From NCBI GenBank assembly GCA_024402535.1, contig JAKSTN010000031.1, forward strand, positions 1-34,916: a DNA stretch of 34,916 bases, written 5' to 3'. Origin of the DNA: Treponema sp. (GTDB lineage Bacteria; Spirochaetota; Spirochaetia; Treponematales; Treponemataceae). Shown here piece after piece: positions 13,367 through 20,233 of the stretch (positions are counted from its first letter, which is position 1; the number at the start of each line of letters is the position of its first letter). The notes below the pieces were generated by a model. The model saw only the letters and a list, made by a program, of their open reading frames with translations. It did not search any database and was not told the DNA's origin. Made by a program: the position numbers and the translations under genes.

Positions 13367-14831
13367 AGACATTGAAATCCTTCTGCCTTACCAGAAGGAA
13401 TGGCTCGAAGACCGAAGCCCTTTAAAAATCATTGAAAAAAGCAGACGTTGTGGTATTTCCTGGACGGATGCCTCTGACGCGGTTCTTGATGCTGCTCCAT
13501 CCCATGGGTGGAGCAATACTTATTATATGAGCTTCAACAAAGATAACTGCCGCCAGTACATCGAGGATGCCGGAGAATGGGCAAAGAAATTCGGTGATGC
13601 TGTAAGCGACATTGAAGTTAAAGAAGAGCCTCTTCTGGAAGATGATGAAAAGAGCATCACAACTTTCAGAATCACTTTTGCAAGCGGTGCCGAAATTATG
13701 GGACTTCCTGGAGTCCCTCGTTCACTCCGTTCAAAACAGGGAAACGTTGTTATTGATGAAGCTGCCTTTATCAGCGACTTTGAAGGGGTCATGAAAGCGG
13801 CACTGGCTCTTGTTATGTGGGGCGGAAGAATCCGTATCATTTCCACTCATAACGGGAAAGACTCTCCGTTCAACCAACTGATTCAAAGAATCAAGACAGG
13901 GAAAGAAACTGAATGGAAGCTTCACAGAATCACTTTCCGGGAATCTGTTTCCCAGGGATTGTTCAAACGAATCTGTCTAAAAAAAGACGACAAATGGACT
14001 CAGGAACTTGAAGATGAGTTTGTCGAAAAGATGTATAAAATCTACGGAGACAATGCAGACGAAGAATTGGATGTAATTCCTCGTGAATCCGGCGGAAGAT
14101 ATTTTTCACGTGGATTGCTTGAATACTGCACTGCAGAGGAAGGCTCTGTTGCTATCAGAAGGCTTGAATGCTCCGATTCATTCCTGCATAAGTCAGATTT
14201 TATTAAAACAAAACAAATCAAGGATTTCTTCAATCAGGAAATCCGCCCCGTACTGGCAAGCTGTGAGGCTCCGGTTTACTACGGAAACGACTTCGGACGA
14301 AGCGGAGACCTTACCACTTACTGGTTAACTCAGGAAGTCAGCAAGACTTCACTAAGTACAGTAATGCTCATTGAACTGAAAAACGTGCCGTTTGAACAGC
14401 AGCAGTTGTTTTCTGACCTGATAACCGACTTCCTTGATGAAAGTCATATTTTAGGTGGGGGCGCACTGGATGCAAGAGGAAACGGACAGATGATCGCGGA
14501 ACATGCAAGCTTAAGGCATCCTGGCGCAATCATTCCGGTAATGGAAACCAACGCGTGGTATGCCAAATATGGCGCAGAGCTTCACGGGCTAATGGAAAGC
14601 ATGGACTTTACCGTTCCGGATGATGATGTGGCAAAAGGAGACTTTGCAATTGTAGTTCTGAAAAACGGAATTCCTACAATTCCGGCTGTAAGAACTGAAG
14701 ACCGAGACAGAAATGGACTGCGACACGGTGACTGCGCATCGGCTGCGATGCTTTGCACTTGTGCATGGAGAGAATGCGCCGCGGACCCTGCTCCGATATT
14801 TTCATCCTGTAAGAAAAAAGAAATGTGGTAA
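13356..14831 (+). CDS. Mu gp28-like large terminase, ATPase and nuclease
   Basis: This 491-aa motor packages DNA into proheads and cuts it. A Walker A variant is at 28-36 (EKSRRCGISW) and Walker B plus catalytic Glu at 131-135 (VVIDEAAF). Acidic motifs of the RNase H-like nuclease domain are readable in YYGNDFGRSGD, GGALDARGNGQ and RHGDCASAAM. The start uses ATGATG overlapping the gp27-like gene. In Mu this enzyme cuts beyond the phage ends, packaging flanking host DNA by the headful; the same is expected here. A terminator follows 5 nt after the stop. Confidence 0.94.
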   Translation: MMNKDIEILLPYQKEWLEDRSPLKIIEKSRRCGISWTDASDAVLDAAPSHGWSNTYYMSFNKDNCRQYIEDAGEWAKKFGDAVSDIEVKEEPLLEDDEKSITTFRITFASGAEIMGLPGVPRSLRSKQGNVVIDEAAFISDFEGVMKAALALVMWGGRIRIISTHNGKDSPFNQLIQRIKTGKETEWKLHRITFRESVSQGLFKRICLKKDDKWTQELEDEFVEKMYKIYGDNADEELDVIPRESGGRYFSRGLLEYCTAEEGSVAIRRLECSDSFLHKSDFIKTKQIKDFFNQEIRPVLASCEAPVYYGNDFGRSGDLTTYWLTQEVSKTSLSTVMLIELKNVPFEQQQLFSDLITDFLDESHILGGGALDARGNGQMIAEHASLRHPGAIIPVMETNAWYAKYGAELHGLMESMDFTVPDDDVAKGDFAIVVLKNGIPTIPAVRTEDRDRNGLRHGDCASAAMLCTCAWRECAADPAPIFSSCKKKEMW

Positions 14832-14836
14832 CTTTA

Positions 14837-14867
14837 AAGGCTGTCTGGTAAAGGCAGTCTTTTTTTT
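14837..14867 (+). terminator. intrinsic terminator between terminase and portal
   Basis: AAGGCTGTCT (14837-14846) pairs with AGGCAGTCTT (14852-14861), with two G-T pairs and a GGTAA loop, followed by a T8 run. The 3' side (GCAGTC, T8, ATC; 14854-14870) is identical over 17 bases to 20170-20186, before the protease gene. No promoter is obvious between it and the portal gene. Confidence 0.85.
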
Positions 14868-14888
14868 ATCTGCAGTAGTATTCTGAGT

Positions 14889-16073
14889 ATGGCTAAGAAA
14901 ACAGAATTAACTACAAATATCATCAACCTTCAGGGCTTTAGAAATATTGCCGGTTACATGCTTGAATCTCAGGACTGGCTCAGTTCAATAAACGAGCGCG
15001 ACGATGTATTCCAGAAAATGATGGATGATCCAAGAATCGGGTCTTTGTTCCTGGAACGAAAAAACAAGGTTCTGCAGATGTACGGCTCATTCACTCAGAC
15101 CGGAAACAAGAAAGTAGATGAAGCTTGTGAACAGCTTCTGAACTTCAATCTCTTTTACAAACTGAATAACACTCTCCTGAATGCCGTTCCATACGGACTT
15201 TCTGCATGTGAAATAAAATGGCGTTTTGTTGAAGGGTTCTTTGTGCCCTACGACTTCACTCCGATTCCACGGACTGCCTTGAGTTTTCCACAGACAACAG
15301 ATTCTGATTTCATGACACCTGTTCTGACTTACCGGAACCTGCCTCTTGATGACCAGCGGAAATTTCTTGTTCACAGAAATGATGACGGAGAGCTTCGCCG
15401 CTGGGGACGTTCAGTTCTGCAGATGTGCTACATCTTCTGGAAGTTCAAAAGTCTTGGTGTAAAGTTCTGGGCACAAGCTGCTGAAATAGTCGGTGCACCT
15501 TCTATTCTTGCTCTGTTTGATTCACGTACTGTCGAAGAAGGAAAGAAAACCGCAAAGGAATTGACTGAAATTATGAACGGATGGGCCGGCGGTTCTTCCG
15601 GAGCTCTTGGAAACGTAAAGAACGTTCAGGTTATTTCTTCTCAAATAAACGATTTCAACACTATCGTCGAAACATGTGATACTCAGATTGCCTATGCAAT
15701 CACTGCTCAGTCTCTTACAACAAACCAGGCACAGTACGGAACCCATGCACAGGGAGAAACACATGTTCAGACTTTTGACAGTATCATCAAGGGGGATGCC
15801 TACGCCCTGCAGCTTACAGACCAGAAGCTTGTTAATGCGTTTGTGGCAATCAACTTTCCTGGCGAAGTTGCCCCGAAATTTGACATTGACTCTACAGATT
15901 TTGCTCCATGGGATATGGTGCGAGATGCCATCGACCGCGGTATTCCAATTTCACTTAATGCCATGTACAAAAAATATCATCTGGCAAAACCAGAAAATGA
16001 AAAGGATGTCTTTGTAAAACAGCAGAGCGACCTTGGATTTTCAGACCCGCAGGATTTTTTTTTCAGGAAATAA
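14889..16073 (+). CDS. Mu gp29-like portal protein (DUF935)
   Basis: The 394-aa protein forms the DNA entry ring at one capsid vertex. The DUF935 pattern is clear in LLNAVPYGLSACEIKW (about 96-111), in WGRSVLQMCYIFWKFK and in GAPSILALFD, with the helical KKTAKELTEIMNGWAGG. It is shorter than Mu gp29 (512 aa), mainly at the C-terminus, and ends in a phenylalanine run encoded by T9. No Shine-Dalgarno is visible before the ATG, which lies 18 nt after the terminator motif ends. The T9 tract may allow a -1 frameshift into the next gene. Confidence 0.92.
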   Translation: MAKKTELTTNIINLQGFRNIAGYMLESQDWLSSINERDDVFQKMMDDPRIGSLFLERKNKVLQMYGSFTQTGNKKVDEACEQLLNFNLFYKLNNTLLNAVPYGLSACEIKWRFVEGFFVPYDFTPIPRTALSFPQTTDSDFMTPVLTYRNLPLDDQRKFLVHRNDDGELRRWGRSVLQMCYIFWKFKSLGVKFWAQAAEIVGAPSILALFDSRTVEEGKKTAKELTEIMNGWAGGSSGALGNVKNVQVISSQINDFNTIVETCDTQIAYAITAQSLTTNQAQYGTHAQGETHVQTFDSIIKGDAYALQLTDQKLVNAFVAINFPGEVAPKFDIDSTDFAPWDMVRDAIDRGIPISLNAMYKKYHLAKPENEKDVFVKQQSDLGFSDPQDFFFRK

Positions 16074-16140
16074 AAAACCCTCACTTCTCTGAAGAAATGA
16101 AACAGGCAAAGCGTCTTGACCGTTTGAGCGCTTCTGCCTG
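16058..16140 (+). other. candidate -1 frameshift site joining portal and F genes
   Basis: A T9 run (16055-16063) gives the heptamer T TTT TTC (16058-16064) in the portal frame, a classic slippery pattern. A -1 shift bypasses the portal TAA and reads on through QEIKNPHFSEE into the F-like gene with no stop. An 11-bp stem (CAGGCAAAGCG 16103-16113 with CGCTT-C-TGCCTG 16129-16140) lies 38 nt downstream, further than usual. The F start has no good ribosome-binding site, which supports either coupling or fusion. Confidence 0.4.
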
Positions 16141-17452
16141 GTATTATATCTCCGAATCCTATTACAAAAGAATTATTGACTTCATCAAGGAAGCAGAAAA
16201 AAATCCGGACCTTCTGAACACTACAAAAAATCTTCCGGCAGATTACGGTGCAATATCTGTGATGGCTGAAATGCTTACCAAGTCTTTTCTTATGGGGCTT
16301 GACCGTTCCACAAGAAAGATGGAGTTTGCAGAACCGACTGCAGAAGAAATTGAAACTCTGCCTTATGCAGAGGCTGTTGAGTATCTGAAAAAGCGGGACG
16401 TTCTAACTAAAGTTGACTATAAGAAACTGACAGCACAGCTTAAGTTCCGCGCCTTTACTGCAAGCCGTATTTCTGACGGTGCACTTCTTAAACGAATTAA
16501 CGGTGAACTCATAAAAAGTATTGAATCAGGTGAAGGCTTAAAAGCTTTCCTGGAAATGACAAAAACAGACCTCCTGAACAAAGTGGGCTTAGGAAATGCG
16601 GGCGGCTGGTACTGGGAAACGGTCTACAGAACCAACGTGCAGACCGCCTACAATGCCGGTCGTATGATGGGTTATGAACAGGACAAGCCCTATGCCCTGG
16701 AACTGGTTGTCATTGATGATGCAAGAACCACTGACTACTGCAGACAGTATGCCGGGAAAGGTTTTATCCTGCCTTATTCGGATCCATTCTGGAGGACTCA
16801 CATTCCGCCTTTCCATTTCAACTGCCGCACTACTATCCGCGCAATTTATGACCAGGATGAACTTCCTGAAAGCTGGAGTTCCAAGACCAACCTTGCAAGA
16901 CCGGCAAAAGGCTTCGGAAAGAATCCTGTAATGAATGATGACTGGTGGAAAGAACTGGACAGTCAGGTGAGACAGGCGAAGATGTACGGGGTGCAGGGAG
17001 AGATTGAAGCGGCAAAAGAGATTTTGATTCAATCAGGAGCTAGAAGTGAAATTGTAAATAAACTTGAGACCGACGATGTGATTCAACAAGAAAAGGTATT
17101 AGCTGATTATTACGAAAATGTTAGATCTTCAAATAATAAAGAAATGATTCAGAAGATTGCTGAACATTCTGGTAAGAGTTTTGGGGATATAGAAAAAATA
17201 ATCAATCACATCTTTAAAGAAAAACACCATTTCCAAGATGGAAGATACGAACTATTTGGAACAGATGAAGATATTGTCCGTGCACTAGAACGATTAAAAA
17301 CAGGTGAGCATACTGACTTGGACATTTTACTTTTGAACCATGAATTTTCAGAGTTGACTTATATGAATAACAAGAAATATAATATTTATGAAATCGCACA
17401 TGCAATGGCAAATCAGAAATACAATTGGCAGGAGGCTTTGAAAAAAAAATGA
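16097..17452 (+). CDS. Mu F/SPP1 gp7-like head protein with C-terminal effector-like domain
   Basis: The first 285 or so residues form the minor head protein: helical N-terminus, then WYWETVYRTNVQTAYNAGRM and DYCRQYAGKGF...FNCRTTIRAI (172-250), typical of the SPP1 gp7/Mu F family. Residues about 350-451 are an extra domain with KEKHHF (375-379), NHEFSE (414-419) and a late H435. I recall this pattern (DILLLxHEx.E...AH) from C-terminal domains of polymorphic toxins and some phage head proteins, perhaps metallopeptidase-like. The DNA from about 17030 is visibly more AT-rich than the 5' part, suggesting a later graft. No good ribosome-binding site precedes the ATG. Confidence 0.85.
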   Translation: MKQAKRLDRLSASAWYYISESYYKRIIDFIKEAEKNPDLLNTTKNLPADYGAISVMAEMLTKSFLMGLDRSTRKMEFAEPTAEEIETLPYAEAVEYLKKRDVLTKVDYKKLTAQLKFRAFTASRISDGALLKRINGELIKSIESGEGLKAFLEMTKTDLLNKVGLGNAGGWYWETVYRTNVQTAYNAGRMMGYEQDKPYALELVVIDDARTTDYCRQYAGKGFILPYSDPFWRTHIPPFHFNCRTTIRAIYDQDELPESWSSKTNLARPAKGFGKNPVMNDDWWKELDSQVRQAKMYGVQGEIEAAKEILIQSGARSEIVNKLETDDVIQQEKVLADYYENVRSSNNKEMIQKIAEHSGKSFGDIEKIINHIFKEKHHFQDGRYELFGTDEDIVRALERLKTGEHTDLDILLLNHEFSELTYMNNKKYNIYEIAHAMANQKYNWQEALKKK

Positions 17453-17679
17453 GAATGTTCAGAAAAAAATATGAAACACCTATTGAAGCTGTTTATGAAT
17501 ATCTCTGTGAAGACTACAGGCTTCCGTATACAGGTGTTATAAAAATTGTAAAGGATCCAATAAAAATAACGGTCGAAAAACCTGCTGATGGTGAATGGAA
17601 CGAAAAGAAAGCTATATTCAGTGCTTACACTTTGATTAAAGAAAAATATCCTAAACAGTATACACATTGTGCTGTGTAG
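17449..17679 (+). CDS. small gene coupled to F extension, candidate immunity protein
   Basis: The 76-aa acidic/basic soluble protein starts MRMFRKKYETPIEAVYEYLC. The ATG overlaps the F stop as ATGA, with GGAGG 13 nt upstream inside the F gene. An A9 run immediately precedes the overlap, so a -1 slip would also fuse the two proteins. Its base composition matches the AT-rich 3' end of F rather than the older head genes, so the two probably arrived together. In toxin-domain systems a small partner directly downstream is usually the immunity protein; that is the inference here. No family is recognised. Confidence 0.6.
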   Translation: MRMFRKKYETPIEAVYEYLCEDYRLPYTGVIKIVKDPIKITVEKPADGEWNEKKAIFSAYTLIKEKYPKQYTHCAV

Positions 17680-17685
17680 TCCACC

Positions 17686-17713
17686 GCCCCGGAACAAATC
17701 CGGGGCTTTTTTT
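17686..17713 (+). terminator. intrinsic terminator after F and its partner gene
   Basis: GCCCCGG (17686-17692) pairs with CCGGGGC (17700-17706), with a 7-nt loop, followed by seven T. It closes the head block. The following 239 bp to the next ATG contain no supported gene, only AT-rich sequence with C-rich patches and a small AAAAGC/GCTTTT dyad near 17896-17911. Confidence 0.92.
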
Positions 17714-17952
17714 ATGCCTTCCCGCAAAAACCCGAAAATAAAGCTATTCTGACTTTCAAAGTCTGTCTTAAAATACTGCTCATAGCGAAAATTCACCACT
17801 TTTCACCGACCTATCCCCGAAAAACCGAATAAGTTTCCGTCTTCTTTAAAACACCCCCGTTTTTTTAAATATTTTTAAAATCAACCCTTCCTGAAAAAGC
17901 CCTGGCTTTTACTCCATGTGAGATATTTTTCATGACTCACTGGGAGGTGCGT

Positions 17953-18411
17953 ATGAAGATTTATATTGCAGGAAAAATTACAGGAAACCCCGACTACAAA
18001 ACGCAGTTTGAAAAAGTCGAGAACATACTCATAAAGAGAGGTCACTCTGTAATGAATCCGGCATGGCTTAAAGACGGCAAAGACTTTAAGCATTATGACT
18101 ATATGGCAGTAACTGAGGCCATGCAGAAAGTATGCGAAGCTGTAGTCTTTCTTCCTAACTGGAAAGAAAGCGAAGGCGCACAGACTGAACATGCCAGAGC
18201 AATTGGCAGAGAACAGAAAATTTTCTATGGCGTAAAAAATATTCCTGATTACAACAAGTGTTGTTACCTTATCCAAAAAGAAAGCGAGAAAAGAATTCTT
18301 ACAAGAAATGAATGTCTGATTTTTTTTAGAATTACTGATAAAGAATTAACCAAAGTGATTAAGCATGGTTACTTAAGACGTGGATACACAGTCAGCATAA
18401 TGAAGGATTAA
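17953..18411 (+). CDS. DUF4406-like protein (nucleoside deoxyribosyltransferase fold) with C-terminal extension
   Basis: Residues 1-95 match DUF4406: KIYIAGKITG at the start, then GHSVMNPAW, DFKHYDYMAVTEAMQKVCEA and a VVFLPNWKESEGAQTEHARA segment. The fold is that of nucleoside 2-deoxyribosyltransferases and the Glu in SEGAQTEHA fits the active-site region. A role in nucleotide modification or salvage is possible but unproven. The last 50 or so residues form an added basic helical segment not part of that family. I start at ATG 17953, just after GGGAGG. It begins the accessory cassette between the F and protease genes. Confidence 0.82.
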   Translation: MKIYIAGKITGNPDYKTQFEKVENILIKRGHSVMNPAWLKDGKDFKHYDYMAVTEAMQKVCEAVVFLPNWKESEGAQTEHARAIGREQKIFYGVKNIPDYNKCCYLIQKESEKRILTRNECLIFFRITDKELTKVIKHGYLRRGYTVSIMKD

Positions 18412-18416
18412 AAACT

Positions 18417-18758
18417 ATGCTGACGTTTATATTAAAAAAAGAATGGTATGAGAAAATTGAGTCGGGATGTAAAAAAGTTGAATATCGGGAAGTAAAGTCA
18501 TACTGGACAGCAAGGCTTAAAAATGCAACAGCGGAAATCTTCCCCAAGGATCCATTCGGGTTTCCAGAAAAATATGGTGAATGCGAAGAATACGGGACAG
18601 AATCAAAACTGTTCTGCTATTTCCAGCTTGGATATAAATCCGGAAAGCGGCTAAAAGCCCGCATCACAAAAATTGAGGTCAGAAATGGATTGAATACAGA
18701 TTTGAAGGTAAATAAGCTTGTGTATGCAATTCATTTTACTGATGTAAAGGAATGCTGA
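18417..18758 (+). CDS. ASCH-domain protein (PUA-like RNA-binding fold)
   Basis: The 113-aa protein opens with the ASCH signature: LKKEWYEKIESGCKKVEYRE (7-26), then YWTARL. C-terminal strands ARITKIEVRNG and YAIHFTD complete a PUA-like barrel. Members bind RNA or modified nucleotides; one characterised bacterial member, YqfB, is an amidohydrolase on N4-acetylcytidine. Which applies here is unknown. It follows the DUF4406 gene by 5 nt with AAGGAT upstream, so the two are probably co-expressed and may act on nucleotides or RNA. Confidence 0.85.
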   Translation: MLTFILKKEWYEKIESGCKKVEYREVKSYWTARLKNATAEIFPKDPFGFPEKYGECEEYGTESKLFCYFQLGYKSGKRLKARITKIEVRNGLNTDLKVNKLVYAIHFTDVKEC

Positions 18759-18768
18759 AAATTTATTG

Positions 18769-18797
18769 TTGTCAAATATGGTAGTATGAGGTACTAT
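18769..18797 (+). promoter_or_regulatory. strong promoter with overlapping dyad
   Basis: TTGTCA (18769-18774), 17-bp spacer, TACTAT (18792-18797). The dyad GGTACT-N5-AGTACC (18790-18806) covers the -10 and the predicted start near 18804, like an operator. A similar dyad, GGTATT-N5-AGTACC, is inside the repressor gene at 7778-7794. Confidence 0.7.
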
Positions 18798-18803
18798 GAA
18801 AGT

Positions 18804-18858
18804 ACCAAAACTACAAACAGAATGACACTACTGTTAAAAAATTGGTGTCTATTTTTTT
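18804..18858 (+). ncRNA. candidate small RNA, about 55 nt
   Basis: The promoter at 18769-18797 is followed after about 45 nt by a terminator: GACACTA (18824-18830) pairs with TGGTGTC (18843-18849), then T7 at 18852-18858. No ORF of useful length lies between. The predicted transcript has a single-stranded, A/C-rich 5' part (about 20 nt) and a 3' hairpin, the usual build of a regulatory small RNA. It could instead be the attenuated leader of 19033-19245. Confidence 0.5.
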
Positions 18859-18918
18859 GCCCTTTTAAAATTACAATTTTGTAAAGTTTTAAGAGGAATA
18901 ACCGACTATGTAATTATA

Positions 18919-18991
18919 GCCGTAAAAAGCCCCGGTCAGCAGTGATGCCCCGGCTGTTTGTAGCAGTGGTAGGACTTTTTGCGGCTTTTTT
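18919..18991 (+). terminator. large structured terminator or RNA element
   Basis: GCCGTAAAAAG (18919-18929) pairs with CTTTTTGCGGC (18975-18985; one G-T pair), followed by T6. The 45-nt interior holds a nested AGCC/GGCT arm with CCGG pairing and two copies of AGCAGTG. The arms form a multi-branched structure rather than a simple loop. It may be a terminator for the accessory genes, a second small RNA, or a leader element for 19033-19245. Confidence 0.6.
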
Positions 18992-19032
18992 GTTTTAAAA
19001 AACCGTATTACCAAACTACAAGGAGGCCTTTT

Positions 19033-19245
19033 ATGGCTGAAAACAAAACTAAAGCTGCACAGCTTATTTATGACATTGGATGTAAGGTTTCAAGATGTGA
19101 TGACATTCTTACACTTATCTGCAATTTTGATTGTGACAAAGATAAGACTTTGGAAGGTGGAATCTTTGCTATTCAAGATTTTATTGAACAGACACAGATT
19201 TTAATCAATCAATTAGATTCAATGCTTACTGATGTAATACACTGA
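19033..19245 (+). CDS. small hypothetical protein, 70 aa
   Basis: The product (MAENKTKAAQLIYDIGCKVS ...) is helical and acidic, with four cysteines but no clear metal motif. AAGGAGG lies 5 nt before ATG 19033; the open frame continues upstream through the structured terminator, which is not coding. It stands alone between two terminators in the accessory cassette. Function unknown. Confidence 0.7.
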   Translation: MAENKTKAAQLIYDIGCKVSRCDDILTLICNFDCDKDKTLEGGIFAIQDFIEQTQILINQLDSMLTDVIH

Positions 19246-19260
19246 TACTAACTAATACAA

Positions 19261-19294
19261 AAACCTCTTCAATTTTGGAGAGGTTTCATTTTTT
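19261..19294 (+). terminator. intrinsic terminator
   Basis: AAACCTCT (19261-19268) pairs with AGAGGTTT (19279-19286), with a 10-nt loop, followed by CATTTTTTT. It ends the 19033-19245 unit and lies just before the homing endonuclease gene's AGGAG site. Confidence 0.92.
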
Positions 19295-19306
19295 TAGGAG
19301 TTGATT

Positions 19307-20146
19307 ATGAAAGAATTTAGCGAAAAGAAATATGAGATTGTTAATAATCTACAAGAAAGAAATAAGTATTTTGAATATTGGAAACAGATAGAAAATCTAA
19401 ATTATGAAGTTTCAACTGAGGGAAGAATCAGAAAGATAGTTCCAAAAAGAATAATAAAAGCGGGATTATCTGGAAGAAAACGTGATGAATACTATGTCCA
19501 ATTAGAGACAGATAAAGGATTCCGTAGTTTTCAAGTTTCCAAGCTTGTTCTTAAAGCGTTTACAAAAGAGCCAAAAACAATTTATAAAGTTGTTCATATT
19601 GATGGAAACAAGGAAAACAATTGTTTATTTAATTTGGATTATAAGGAAGAAGTATCTTGCGAGGATTTTCTAACTTTTAAAGACATCCCTGATTTTCCAA
19701 ATTATATGATTAATAAAAAAGGCGATATTCTAAACAAAAACTTAAACAGAATCTTAAAAAAAGCTTATGACAAAGATGGATATGTAAAAACTACATTGTC
19801 TGTTAAAAACCAATCAAGTTACTATCGTGTTCACAGATTAGTTGCATTAACTTTTATTCCGAATCCCAACAACCTCCCTTTTGTTAATCACATAAATGGA
19901 ATCAAGGATGATAATAGAGTTGAAAATCTTGAATGGTGTACAGCTAGAGAAAATTCGCTTCATGCATCAAAAACTGGATTACAACCAAGAAAAGAAAAAA
20001 GGAAAAATGCAAAACTAAAAGAAGAATGGATTCCCTGGATCAAGAAAATGAGAGAAGTCGGAATCTCATATAAACAGATTGGCGATGTATACAACGTTAA
20101 TTCAAAAACGATATTAAGCGTAATAAAAAATGAATCATGGATGTAA
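19307..20146 (+). CDS. HNH homing endonuclease with duplicated NUMOD4-HNH unit
   Basis: The 279-aa protein contains two successive NUMOD4-HNH units. Unit 1 spans about 23-112 (YWKQIENLNYEVSTEGRIRK ... HIDGNKENNCLFNL). Unit 2 spans about 123-220 (FKDIPDFPNYMINKKGDI ... NHINGIKDDNRVENLEW). A C-terminal HTH follows (about 243-277, GISYKQIGDVYNVNSKTIL). Both units keep the His and the N...N-L end of the HNH fold. Such free-standing endonucleases cut a target in phages lacking them and spread by repair. AGGAG precedes ATG 19307; the TTG at 19301 is less likely. It is markedly AT-rich and closed by a terminator, so it is a mobile insert. Confidence 0.92.
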   Translation: MKEFSEKKYEIVNNLQERNKYFEYWKQIENLNYEVSTEGRIRKIVPKRIIKAGLSGRKRDEYYVQLETDKGFRSFQVSKLVLKAFTKEPKTIYKVVHIDGNKENNCLFNLDYKEEVSCEDFLTFKDIPDFPNYMINKKGDILNKNLNRILKKAYDKDGYVKTTLSVKNQSSYYRVHRLVALTFIPNPNNLPFVNHINGIKDDNRVENLEWCTARENSLHASKTGLQPRKEKRKNAKLKEEWIPWIKKMREVGISYKQIGDVYNVNSKTILSVIKNESWM

Positions 20147-20152
20147 AATTAC

Positions 20153-20183
20153 AGACTGTTCCTTATGGAGCAGTCTTTTTTTT
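20153..20183 (+). terminator. intrinsic terminator before protease gene
   Basis: AGACTGTTCC (20153-20162) pairs with GGAGCAGTCT (20167-20176), with one G-T pair and a TTAT loop, followed by a T8 run. Its 3' part repeats the portal-leader terminator (17 identical bases, 20170-20186). Confidence 0.9.
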
Positions 20184-20233
20184 ATCCCACCTACAAAAGC
20201 CTTTTTTATATCAACTTTTCTTAGAATTACCTT

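Noticed and set aside
12549..13372. Leftward ORFs opposite the gp27-like gene
   Set aside because: They are antisense frames of recognised genes, with low-complexity Ser/Phe-rich products.
17413..17799. Leftward ORF opposite the end of F, Phe-rich
   Set aside because: It lies opposite real genes, has no ribosome-binding site and its composition is that of the complement of AT-rich coding DNA.
17896..17911. AAAAGC-CCTG-GCTTTT dyad as a terminator
   Set aside because: It is short, follows no gene within 200 bp and has no T run beyond its own stem.
18908..18913. Minimal ORF ATG-TAA after AGAGGA in the leader of 19033-19245
   Set aside because: Start-stop elements exist, but this one can easily arise by chance and its spacing to AGAGGA is poor.
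18979..19032. Upstream extension of the 70-aa ORF
   Set aside because: It covers the structured terminator, and AAGGAGG sits directly before the ATG at 19033.
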